From Mantamonas sphyraenae (taxonomy: Eukaryota > CRuMs > Mantamonadidae): a stretch of DNA of 64,000 bases. This document shows positions 45,583 through 55,192 of this stretch, one piece after another. The notes under the pieces are model-generated. The model was not told where the DNA came from. It saw only the letters and a program-made list of their open reading frames with translations, and searched no databases. The stretch spans positions 1-64,000 of the forward strand of contig JAPMXV010000024.1 in assembly GCA_026936335.1 (NCBI GenBank), given 5' to 3'. The translations under genes were made by a program, and so were the position numbers. How positions within the stretch are numbered: position 1 is the first letter of the stretch; each line of letters starts with the position of its first letter.

Positions 45583-47025
45583 ATGAGCCGATCAAACGCA
45601 CAGGTGGCGGTGGCACAGGTGCTTGGGGGATCGCCACTGTACTCGTCGTACCTTGCGTCGACGGCCACCAACGCAGACTTTGGCAAACTGAGCCAGGCGT
45701 TGCTGGCCGTGACCAACGCCACGGGCTCCACACTCGTCTCCATACGCGAAATCATCAAACACGACTTTCTCATGTGCAGCGACAAACCTTCGACAATCCT
45801 GCGCAACGAAAGCTTTGCCGTCGTCGTCATCCGCGAGTATTTGCGTATGTTTTTTCGGTGCCCGTGTCGGTGTCTCCCTCTCTCTTCTCTCGGCCGCTCC
45901 TGCGCAGTTGTCGTCGGCCCGCCACCACGCCCTCTGTGTCACTCACCCGTCCCTCTCACACCCATCCTACAGAACAAGTGGGCCTCGGCTACCTCAAGAG
46001 CGTGCTTGGTGACGTTGTCGCGCGTGCTGTGAGCAGCGACGTGTCACTGGAAATCAACCCAACGTGCGTCATTTTGTGTTTCCTCCCCCTCGACCCACCT
46101 TGGCTCTCTTCCACCACGTGTGGACAGCACAAAGCACACCATTCCCTGCGCCACTCATCCCAGATCACACTTCACCCCACTCACCATGCCATTACGTCAC
46201 CCCCCCCTCCCCGTACACACCCACAGGCGCCTGGACGGCGAAGAGGATGGGACGCTGGAGGCAAACGCAGCCAAGCTGCGGGAGGTGGCGGAGGAATTGC
46301 TGGCTCGGATCACAGACAGCGAGTCTGTGGCCCAAATGCCGCGGGAAATTCGCGCCATTGCACACATGATCAAGGAGCTGGCGATGGAACACACGGGGGA
46401 GGAGTACATGCGCCCTCTGCTGGGTGGGTTCATCATGTTGCGCTTCTTCAACCCTGCCATTACGTCGCCACACATCTATGGATTGGTGCGCACGCGTGGG
46501 GGCATGCTTCCGCGTCAGGCGCAGCGAAACATGGTGTTGGTGAGCAAGATCCTGCAGAACATCAGCAACGACATCCCGTTTGGGTCCAAGGAGGAGTATA
46601 TGACGAGTATGAATGACATGGTCATGGACGCCCAGGATTCGATGAAGGAATACCTGAACACTGTGCCTTTGGATCCACGTGTGGAGGCCGGTGAGCTGGA
46701 AAGCCCCTTTGCCGATTTGCTCGATGTCGATGGCTCCTTTGACGTCCAAGTGGCCTCCAATGTGCCCAAGGACTCCCTGGATTACCTCCACGCCTACTTT
46801 GTGCGCCAGGCCAGCAAGGTGCAGGAGGTGATCACCAGCAAAGGGGAAAAGACAGGCGACACAGATGCCACCGTGGCGGAGCTCGAACGCTTCAACGCCT
46901 TTGTACGCGACTTGGGCGACGTGCCCGAGAGTCAACAGGCAGCCGCAGCAAAGAACGGTGCCAAGCAAGCCAGTGGAGACAGCAGCAACAGCAGCAACAG
47001 CGGGGGTAACGGTGGCTCGGTGGAC

Positions 47026-47059
<34 letters not shown>

Positions 47060-48759
47060 GTGGTGCCATGGCAGCAAGCAACAGCAGCAGTAGCAGCAGT
47101 AGCAGCAGTGGTAGCAGCAGTGGTAGCAGCAGCAACAGCAGTAGCAGCAGCAGCAGCAGCAACCGAACGGCAGGAAATGCGTCTGGTGATGCAGCTGGGC
47201 GTCTGATGGGGTCTGAGAAGGGCAAGGGGACGAGCTCGTGGCGTTTGAAGAAGCCATTTGGGAACCGAGGGCGAAGCAGCAGCAGCAGCAGGGGAGCAGG
47301 GGTGGGTGATGACGAAGAGGATGAGGTGGAGGATGACAAGCCGCTGTTCAAGAACGAAGAGGCAGAGGCAGAGTACAAAGCCATCCTGGAGGCGGCAGAA
47401 ACGAGCGACCTGAGCGCCATCGAACGGATGGGATTCCTGCAACTGCGTGAGCTGGGTGGGAAGCCTGTGTTTGTGGTGGTTGGGTGCAAGTTGGAGGCGA
47501 GCACGGCCAACATGGACCATGTGTTGCAGTATCTGGTGCGTACGATGGACCCTGTGGTGCATGCGGGCGACTATTCCATGGTGCTGTGCCAGACAGAGAT
47601 GAGCAGTGCCAATCGGCCGGATATCTCGTTCATGACGTCGACGTACAGCGTGCTGAGCAGGGCGTACAAGAAGAACCTGAAGGCCTTGTATATTGTGCAC
47701 CCGGGGTTCATGACCAAGGTGATCATCAGTGCGTTCAAGCCCTTTGTCTCGCAAAAGTTCTGGAAGAAGCTGAACCGCGTGGAGAGCATCAGCGATCTCG
47801 GGAACGAACACGACGTCGACGTCGGCCGTCTGCTCTTGCCTCTGTCTGTGCTTCGCTACGACCTGGAAGCCAACGGGATTGGCGACCCATTGCCGCTGAG
47901 CAAGCCGCTGTTTGGCCAGTCGGTGTCGAGCATCATGGACAACGCACGCGGAGGCTGCGCAGTGCCGAAAATCCTGGACGATATGTTTGCGCGCGTGGAG
48001 GAGGATGGCGTCACCACCGAAGGAATCTTCCGTCTGGCAGGATCCAAAGATGAGATCAACCGCATGATTGCCTTTGTGGACAACGGATGGTACAAGAACG
48101 ACTTTCGCGACGTGCCCGACGTCAACGTGGTGGCCGGGATGATCAAAATCCTGCTGCGTACCATGCCCGAGCCTTTGCTTACGTACGAGTTGTATCCCGA
48201 GTGGTTGGCATGCTACAGCGAGAGCAGCGAACACGCACCGGGCAAGATCCGAGGTCTGGTCGCACGTCTGCCAGAGTGCAATCGCATGCTGTTGGAACGC
48301 CTGTTGCGCATGTGCAGCAAGGTGATTGCCAACAGCGAGGAGAACAAGATGAAGGGATCCAACATGGCCATTGTCATCGGTCCCAACCTGCTGCGTTCCC
48401 CAACCAGCGGGGACGGATCACCCGAGGACATGGTCCGTGGCATGAGCGACATCCCCACCATCAATGCCATTGTCACCGTGCTGATGGACCACTGGGAGGA
48501 CATGGTGGTGGGTGTGGGGGCAGCAGCAAAGGAGGGCAAAGATGCAACGAGTGCGAGTGCAAAGGGTGAAGACGATGATGAGCAAGAGCATGAAGAAGAC
48601 GCACAGCAGCCGCAGGTGGACATTGTCATCACCAGCACTGCAGAGGAGGCTGACGAAGTGCAGGGAGAAGCGGGACATGAGGGCAAAGTGCAGGAGGGAA
48701 GCAACGACGACGACGACAACAACAACAACAGCAGCAGCGAGGACACAGGTGACCAATGA
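45583..48759 (+). CDS. RasGAP + Sec14-like + RhoGAP multidomain protein
   Basis: Spliced as join(45583..45844, 45973..46063, 46227..48759), giving 961 aa. The RasGAP part spans about residues 1-250: PSTILRNESFA holds the arginine finger context and GGFIMLRFFNPAITSP is the core signature (FLRFxxPA). A Gln/Ser-rich linker with poly-Q (CAG repeats from about 47028) and poly-Ser follows. Residues about 512-660 are a Sec14/CRAL-TRIO-like (BCH-type) domain (GKPVFVVVGCKLE, YKKNLKALYIVHPG). Residues 677-875 are a RhoGAP with EGIFRLAGS (arginine finger) and GSNMAIVIGPNLLR. It should stimulate GTP hydrolysis on a Ras and a Rho family protein. Acidic C-terminal tail. Confidence 0.93.
47028..47160 (+). 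repeat. CAG/AGC trinucleotide tract coding poly-Gln and poly-Ser
   Basis: About nine to ten CAG codons at 47029-47056 are followed within 30 bp by AGC/AGT runs to 47160, giving poly-Q then poly-S in the linker of the GAP protein. Such tracts are length-variable. Confidence 0.85.
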
Positions 48760-48770
48760 ATGGTTTGGCT

Positions 48771-49325
48771 TCATTCCACCCCTTTGTTCTCTTCCTGTAG
48801 CCATGTTTTCATCATGCCATGCACATACTCAGTGCCTTGGTTCGGGTCAGCTCCGAGTTCCACAAGGGTGAGGGCCTCGGAACGATGCATCATGAACGCC
48901 GCGTTGTTTAGCGACGTCATGCCACCACGTCCAACCGCATGCACATCGGCACCCCCCTCAGTGACCAACACTTTGATGACCTCCGACGTCTCTCCGCCCG
49001 AGAAGGCCACAACGTTTTGCAGAACCTCGGTGGAACCTTGAGCGCCTGCATCAAGGAGAAGGCGAACCACTTTGATCTCCCCACACCTTGCAGCGGCACC
49101 AAGGGGTGTTTCCCACGAACCCAAGGAAGCATACTTTGGTTCGAGGCGTGCCCCAGCGTCCACGAGGGCACGCACAGCCTCGACATTGCCGAACTGGGCG
49201 GCCAGATTCAACGCTGTCTCTCCGTTGGGTGTGGTGGTTTCGATGTCCACCTCTTCCTTCAGCAGCTGCAACAATTCCTCCACGTCGCCATCACCACAGG
49301 CTTCCAGGAAGGCTGCCGAAGTCAT
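48771..49325 (-). CDS. Small ankyrin-repeat protein
   Basis: 184 aa from the Met at 49325 (MTSAAFLEACGDGDVEELLQ). It has four to five ankyrin units: GETALNLAAQFGNVEAVRALVDAG, ETPLGAAARCGEIKVVRLLLDAG, GGMTSLNNAAFMMHRSEALTLVELGADPN, with a diverged central unit. It has no other domain and is probably an adaptor or inhibitor-type protein. Its stop codon lies only 11 bp from the stop codon of the convergent GAP gene, so the two transcripts must overlap at their 3' ends. Confidence 0.85.
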   Translation of the reverse strand: MTSAAFLEACGDGDVEELLQLLKEEVDIETTTPNGETALNLAAQFGNVEAVRALVDAGARLEPKYASLGSWETPLGAAARCGEIKVVRLLLDAGAQGSTEVLQNVVAFSGGETSEVIKVLVTEGGADVHAVGRGGMTSLNNAAFMMHRSEALTLVELGADPNQGTEYVHGMMKTWLQEENKGVE

Positions 49326-49464
49326 GTGGAGCGAGGGAGAGGGGTTTGAATTTTGTTTTGGTTTGCGTCGCGCAGGTCCACCTCCACATCCATCATCACC
49401 CCGCAGATTGGAAAACGGGATGAGATGGACGTACAGCCACACCCCATCCACACAGTCCCCAAAT

Positions 49465-51249
49465 CTACTCGTTCTGTGCGGCGTCGAGAGCAGAAGCCAG
49501 AATCTCCATGGCAGAGATCACACGCTCGTCCTGGTTGGGCAGGCCGACAATCTGGAGGCCAATGGGCAAGCCGGTGGTGCCAACAAGAGTCTTTTCGGCA
49601 GCGATGTCAAACAGGTCACGCTTCTCGTGGGGCCTCTTGAGGAGTTTGGGGCTGTCGGAATCCTTGACGGTGGTGACAGGGACAACACCGGCGGGCAGGT
49701 TGGCCAGGTTGACGAGAATGGCACTGGAAATGGTGGAAATGACGTTGCTTGCGGCGCCGTGGGGAATGGCAGGCAGCGGGTTGACAGGACACAGGAGCAC
49801 ATCCAACTTTTCCATGCGCATCTTTTGCACCATCTTGTCTGCCCACTGGTCACGTCGCTGCTGCCACAGCAGGAACTGGGCCACTGTCTTGTCGCCTGTG
49901 GACGAGAGGAAGGTGGCCATTCGGGAGTAGCCAAACAGACGAAGGATTGCCACCAGCAGCGAACGCACAAACTGTGGCAGCGCTGCAGCCACACGCAGAC
50001 TGGTGTACTGTGGGATGGGTTCCTCCCCACGGATGTTGCCCAAGATCAGCTCCTTGGCCGATGACATGATGTTGAAGTACGTTTGAAACATCTCCACCAT
50101 GTCGGGCGGCTGGAATTCCACCAGCTCATGACCCTGTGCCTCCAGGGCCGCCTTTGCTTCGTCCACTGCACGTTGCACAGCTGCACTGGGTGCAAACCAT
50201 CCATCGTGAGCATAGTATCCCACACGGAGGGTGTTTTCCAACTCCTCCTCCTCCTCCTCCTGCCATGTGTCAAACAGCACCTTGCTCATAACTCGAATCA
50301 TGTCCACATTGGCACTCATGGGCCCAGGCGTCGACTTGATCGCCGAAAAGCCTGGAATCGACCCGGGGCAGCCCGTTTTGTCAATGCGTCCCGCCGTTGG
50401 CTTCAGGCCGTAGATGCCACAAAAGTGGGCTGGAGTGCGAATGGATCCACCAATGTCCGTACCAACACCCACTGGCGATGCACCGGCAGCAATCATTGCC
50501 CCCTCGCCACCGGAGGAGCCTCCAGCGGTGCGGGACATCTTCAATGGATTCTTCACCGTGCCGTACACGGGGTTGACACTCTCGATGGTGAGTGTGCCCT
50601 GGCAAAGGTTGGTGGTGCACCAAATGACGGCGCCAGCCTCCTCCAGACGATCCACAAGGCGTGCATTGGCGGTGTTGGGTTGCATGCTCTTCTTGGCAAA
50701 CCCCACGGTGCTGTCCATGTCCTCCACATGGATGCACTCCTTGATGGACACCGGCATGCCATGGAGAGGACCCACAATGGGACCCTCATCCAGCTCCCGT
50801 GCGGTGGCCAGCGCCTTGTCGAGGGCAATCTCTGCAAGGAAACCCAGCGAGGCATTCAGCGCAAGTGCACGGTCCGCATACGCCATCAGAGCCTCCACCG
50901 CAGTGACCGATCGTTCTTGCAGGGCCACGTGCAGCTCCTGGGCATCCATTGCCAGGACCTCCTGCTTGCGCTGGCGAGAGACGCCGTGCTCTTTGACGTT
51001 GTCAACAAGCACGCTGGCAGCCTTGCGTTGCTTGGCCACCATGCGATGCTTGGCCTGCAGGCGACGGCGCAGCTTCCAACGCAGGAACAGGCCAGTAACC
51101 GTGTCGACCACAAGGCGGATGGTGTTGTAGGCCAGCGGCAGGAGGGCGGCGTACGCAACGAGGATCAGGTACGCCCACAGGATCAACAGATGCCCTGTGG
51201 TGGGCACCCATGCCTTGAGAAGGGCTTCAACGGCAGCAATGGGGTTCAT
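49465..51249 (-). CDS. FAAH-like: Fatty-acid-amide-hydrolase-like amidase with N-terminal TM
   Basis: 594 aa. An N-terminal hydrophobic helix (residues 20-45) and a basic stretch precede the amidase-signature domain, as in FAAH. The Ser-Ser-Lys triad is visible: Lys in MPVSIKE (around residue 170), Ser in RTAGGSSGGEG (around 244) and the nucleophile in GTDIGGSIRTP (around 268). FAAH enzymes hydrolyse N-acyl ethanolamines and other fatty amides at membranes. Length agrees with mammalian FAAH (579). Head to head with HMG-CoA lyase (81 bp between starts). Confidence 0.93.
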   Translation of the reverse strand: MNPIAAVEALLKAWVPTTGHLLILWAYLILVAYAALLPLAYNTIRLVVDTVTGLFLRWKLRRRLQAKHRMVAKQRKAASVLVDNVKEHGVSRQRKQEVLAMDAQELHVALQERSVTAVEALMAYADRALALNASLGFLAEIALDKALATARELDEGPIVGPLHGMPVSIKECIHVEDMDSTVGFAKKSMQPNTANARLVDRLEEAGAVIWCTTNLCQGTLTIESVNPVYGTVKNPLKMSRTAGGSSGGEGAMIAAGASPVGVGTDIGGSIRTPAHFCGIYGLKPTAGRIDKTGCPGSIPGFSAIKSTPGPMSANVDMIRVMSKVLFDTWQEEEEEELENTLRVGYYAHDGWFAPSAAVQRAVDEAKAALEAQGHELVEFQPPDMVEMFQTYFNIMSSAKELILGNIRGEEPIPQYTSLRVAAALPQFVRSLLVAILRLFGYSRMATFLSSTGDKTVAQFLLWQQRRDQWADKMVQKMRMEKLDVLLCPVNPLPAIPHGAASNVISTISSAILVNLANLPAGVVPVTTVKDSDSPKLLKRPHEKRDLFDIAAEKTLVGTTGLPIGLQIVGLPNQDERVISAMEILASALDAAQNE

Positions 51250-51330
51250 GGGAGGGTTGGGTGCTGGATTGCGTTGGGTGAGCGAAGGCCGGCGAAATTT
51301 GGAGCAAACGAACGAAAGGCGCAGACGACC

Positions 51331-52452
51331 ATGTTTTCCCCTCGCGTCCTCCCCAAGCGGGTGTTGATCAATGAGGTGGGCCCCAGGGATGGGCTGCAGA
51401 ATGTGAAGCAGATTGTGGCGACGGAGGACAAGTTGGCGTTCATGCAGAAGCTGGTGGAGGCCGGGGTGGAGGTTTTGGAGGTGACCAGCTTCGTTTCACC
51501 AAAGTGGGTGCCCCAGATGGCAGACCACAAGGAAATCATGGCGGAGCTGACCAGTGGGCAGGCAAAGTGGACAAAGACGGGCACGCAGTACGGGGTGGTG
51601 ACAGCCAACATGCAGGGGATGGCAGCGGCTCTGGAAGCCGGAGCCACGTACACAGGCATCCCGTTTGCCGCCTCCGAGACGTTTTCCCGCAAGAACATCA
51701 ACTGCAGCATCGACGAGTCGTTCCAACGTGCACAGGAAATGATCTCGTTGGCATTGGAGAGTGGTTCGCGGGTGCGAGCGTACGTGGAAGGCGCGGGTGG
51801 AACGGGGATTGACGACACAACACCAGGAAACTGACACGCTCGCAACGCACATACACACACGCACACACATACTATCAAAACACCACTGCTACCATTTGCA
51901 CCGTTGGACAGTGGGGTGTCATGCGCGCTGGGGTGTCCGTTCGAAGGACACGTAGCAGCCGACCGTGTGGCAGACGTTGCAGCACGTGCGATCGACGCAG
52001 GCTGCTACGAAGTGACCATTGCAGACACAATTGGGTATGGGACGCCACACGAGGTGCACCGTGTGTTGAGCAAGGTGTTGGAACGGGTGCCGGTGAACAA
52101 GGTAGCGGTACACTTCCACAACACCTACGGCATGGCACTGGCCAACATTGTGGCTTCGTTGGAACATGGCATTGCCATCATTGACTCGTCTGTGGCCGGG
52201 CTTGGCGGCTGTCCCTTTGCTCCTGGTGCCAGTGGCAATGTTCCCACCGAAGAGGTGGTCTGGCTCCTTGATGGCCTTGGCATTCGACACAATCTGCACC
52301 TGGGCAAGCTTCTGGAAGCCTCTGCCTTCATCTCTTCTCTTCTGGACCAGCCTCCCAGCAGCAGTGTCGCACGCGCGCTCGGCGGCGGTAGAGCTGCAAA
52401 GAACCCGCTCTTTGTCACTCGGTATGGCGACGGCACAGAGGAAACCATGTGA
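51331..52452 (+). CDS. HMGCL: Hydroxymethylglutaryl-CoA lyase
   Basis: Spliced as join(51331..51779, 51912..52452), giving 329 aa. The donor is GTACGT (inside GCGTACGTGG), the only one that keeps phase with the single acceptor GACAG; the junction gives RVRAGVSCALGCPFEG, matching the family. Signature GLGGCPFAPGASGN holds the catalytic Cys; PRDGLQN and VHFHNT carry the metal ligands. It cleaves HMG-CoA to acetyl-CoA and acetoacetate in leucine breakdown and ketogenesis. The N-terminus is short and has no clear mitochondrial presequence, and there is no SKL at the C-terminus, so the compartment is uncertain. Confidence 0.95.
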
Positions 52453-52566
52453 TTGGAGATGAGGGACGCCATCTTGGGGACAAAGGGAGAATGGGATGGA
52501 GTGGAGGGTGTGGGGAAGCCAACGTGGCGAGGTGGAAGGGGACGATCGCCGCAGCAAGCTTTTGCC

Positions 52567-55101
52567 ATGACTCCCAACGCACCTGTGCCTCAACCGCAAC
52601 AGGAGTCGAAGCGCAAAAAAGGAAGTCGCTCCGTGCCATTCACCATTGTTGTTGTGCTGTCGATTTTTTTGGGACGATTTGTCAGTCCGTACGCTGAGCC
52701 TGGCCCACGCATGACGGCGGGGAAATTGCCACAAACGTTTGTCGCTTTGCAGGACACTGAGCTCCCGTACATTCCATACGTGGAGCTTCGCGACGCACAC
52801 CCGTCGGTGGCTGTGCGAGTGACTGTGCAAAAAGAAACCCAGCAGTTATGCAGCGTGGTGTTGTCCCAAAGGTCGACAGCTGCCCCGTGCTGCCGAGAGG
52901 GTTCCCGGGTCTCGGACTACGGGAATCCGGTTGGCCCACTGACGGTCACTGTGGCGGCAGAGGGAAGTGTGGATGCTTCTGTGCGCAACACTGGTGTGCG
53001 TGTGTGGGTGTGGGACACGCTGCGTTTCATTTCGATCCCTGTGAGCAACGGATGGCCCAGATTCTGCACGTCGAGCAACTGCTCGTTGCTCTACGAGTAC
53101 ACACAGAAGAAGTACAGCGACAACCAAGAGCCATCAAGAGCATCGCCGTCGGTGTTTGTTGACCAGGTGGATGGGACGAGCAACGGGACATGTGGAGCGC
53201 AGATCAACTCGAAGGGGGGTGCAGCTCTGCCATTTGGCACCAACTGGTTGCAGGCCGGCTACTCACCTGGAGCACGGGATTCGCGTGTGTCCGGTGCATG
53301 GATTGCCTGGTTGGCTGTCGTTGCTGTGATTGTGTTGGTTGTTGTCTTTAGCATGTCCTCCACCGATTCTGCCAACATGCAGCTGATGCGACAGTCAATG
53401 CCCATCCTCTCTTCGCTCTCCTCGTTCCTCATTCTGATCTGGTTTTGGCCTCTCAACACGGACGAGCTCAGTGACCGCTCCTTCTGGATCCAAATTGCCC
53501 TTGCGGCGGCCGCATTTGTCTTTGTCGGCGGCTTTGTGGCCATGAGTGCAGGTGGCCTTCTGGTGGGTGCCAAGCCCGTGCGTCGGTTCGGTGTCCTCCT
53601 CCTCATCATCGGATTGGTGGGCAACGTGGCCGTCGTCCGCGTGTTGATGGATTTCTGGTTTCATGAAATGGCACCGCTCTATCGCATGCGAATGTGGCTC
53701 AATTTTGTCTGGTTGGTTGTCACTGCACCTGTGTTCAACGTCGCCACGCTGGTGGTGGCGTTGCGTGGCAGTCGTGTCGAGCCGATGGAGGATCAGCTGC
53801 AACGCCTGGCGTACGCGCCGTATCATTGGTGCATCCCGGCTTCCGATGTGCTTCAATGGACCATGCTGGCTGGATGGATCAACACACCCTCGTCGCGTGT
53901 GTTTCCTGTGGCCATTCTCGTGGTGGCGGTGCTGAAGGCGATGTTTCTGGTGTCGAGCCGATTTGGCGAGACGCTGCAATGCCGCCGCACCATCCTCCGG
54001 TTGTTGGGACAGCACAAAGTGACAGAAGTGAGCGGAGCCACACGCACGGCAGCGGTGGTGCTGTGTGCGCTCATCCCCATCATGACGGTGGGTGACCTGT
54101 GGTGGCTGTTGAGGTCATCCGAGTGGGGAATCATTCCCGAGGGACAGCAGATGCACCTGCACGAGGGAGCCACTGTGCCTGAAGATCGCACCTACCAACT
54201 CATGGACATGCAAGACACGGATGGCATCGTTGCCGCTCCGTCCACCCAGCGAGAGCGGGAGCAGCAGCAGTTGCAAGGTCAACCCATGCAGGGAGGACCC
54301 ATGCAGATGCAACAACCGATGCAGGGAGGATCCATGCAGATGCAACAACCCATGCAGGGAGGACCCATGCAGATGCAACAACCCATGCAAGGTCAACCCA
54401 TGCAGGGAGGACCCATGCAGATGCAACAACCCATGCAGGGAGGACCCATGCAGATGCAACAACCCATGCAGGGAGGACCCATGCAGATGCAACAACCCAT
54501 GCAGGGAGGACCCATGCAGATGCAACAACCCATGCAGGGAGGACCGCAGCCGTACGTGCCCATGACTGCCCAGCAGGTACAACTGACGCCCGAAGAACGA
54601 CGTTACCGAGCAGATGTGACCACAGTTCACAATCTGGTGCACATGTTCCACGGTGCCAAGTTTGCTCTGCTGTTGTGGACAGTGATCAGCTGGCGAGCTG
54701 GCGATCGCATGTCTGCCATCCTCCTGGCCGTCATCTACATCACTGTGGCCATTGCAAGCACTCCTTATGCACGTGTAACTGGCAAGTGGATGGCCACACC
54801 GGAGATGAACGATCCGTTCGTGCCGGGTGGGGCAATGCGTGCCAAGTGGATCGCGTACGCTCTGGTGGCAGACACGCCCCTCTACATCATTCGCACAGTG
54901 CTCCTGGTCTGCATCTACGTGCCATTGGCCATGCTTGTGTTTCTCATTTTGCTGCTACTGTCCATGGGTGGCGGCGGCGGAGGCTCCAGGATGAAGACAC
55001 CGCGTGCCGAGTTCTTTCCCCATCTGTCCCTCACCGCGGGCAAAATGGAAGAAATCATCGACGTGCGTGCGGCAAGACACTCTGTGGTGGCATCCGCATG
55101 A
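52567..55101 (+). CDS. Unknown multi-pass membrane protein with Met/Gln/Gly minisatellite
   Basis: 844 aa. A basic N-terminus and first TM (TIVVVLSIFLGRFV) precede a Cys-containing extracellular-type region (residues 40-230: with CCREG, CTSSNCS, NGTCG), then about seven TM helices from 53290 to 54120, a Gln-rich repeat loop, and three more TM helices. The loop consists of about seven copies of PMQGGPMQMQQ. A Gly-rich turn precedes the basic C-terminus. Overall topology (large N-terminal ectodomain, 7+ TM) recalls GPCR- or Frizzled-like proteins, but no family motif is recognised. Function unknown. It starts 114 bp after the HMG-CoA lyase stop. Confidence 0.72.
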   Translation: MTPNAPVPQPQQESKRKKGSRSVPFTIVVVLSIFLGRFVSPYAEPGPRMTAGKLPQTFVALQDTELPYIPYVELRDAHPSVAVRVTVQKETQQLCSVVLSQRSTAAPCCREGSRVSDYGNPVGPLTVTVAAEGSVDASVRNTGVRVWVWDTLRFISIPVSNGWPRFCTSSNCSLLYEYTQKKYSDNQEPSRASPSVFVDQVDGTSNGTCGAQINSKGGAALPFGTNWLQAGYSPGARDSRVSGAWIAWLAVVAVIVLVVVFSMSSTDSANMQLMRQSMPILSSLSSFLILIWFWPLNTDELSDRSFWIQIALAAAAFVFVGGFVAMSAGGLLVGAKPVRRFGVLLLIIGLVGNVAVVRVLMDFWFHEMAPLYRMRMWLNFVWLVVTAPVFNVATLVVALRGSRVEPMEDQLQRLAYAPYHWCIPASDVLQWTMLAGWINTPSSRVFPVAILVVAVLKAMFLVSSRFGETLQCRRTILRLLGQHKVTEVSGATRTAAVVLCALIPIMTVGDLWWLLRSSEWGIIPEGQQMHLHEGATVPEDRTYQLMDMQDTDGIVAAPSTQREREQQQLQGQPMQGGPMQMQQPMQGGSMQMQQPMQGGPMQMQQPMQGQPMQGGPMQMQQPMQGGPMQMQQPMQGGPMQMQQPMQGGPMQMQQPMQGGPQPYVPMTAQQVQLTPEERRYRADVTTVHNLVHMFHGAKFALLLWTVISWRAGDRMSAILLAVIYITVAIASTPYARVTGKWMATPEMNDPFVPGGAMRAKWIAYALVADTPLYIIRTVLLVCIYVPLAMLVFLILLLLSMGGGGGGSRMKTPRAEFFPHLSLTAGKMEEIIDVRAARHSVVASA
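54283..54546 (+). repeat. 33-bp minisatellite (about seven copies)
   Basis: The unit CCCATGCAGGGAGGACCCAT then GCAGATGCAACAA (33 bp, 11 codons) repeats about seven times with few changes (a TCC for CCC in the second copy and an inserted GGTCAA). It encodes PMQGGPMQMQQ and stays in frame. Confidence 0.9.
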
Positions 55102-55192
55102 GCAAACATGCATGCATGCATGTGTGTGTGAGGACGACTGTGCATCCAAAACAAAGACCACATTGTGCATCATTTTTTTGCAGTACAGTAGA

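Noticed and set aside
51780-51833. HMG-CoA lyase ending at the in-frame TGA at 51831-51833
   Set aside because: The rest of the enzyme, including the catalytic-Cys signature, lies in the next exon; splicing at GTACGT restores the family sequence.
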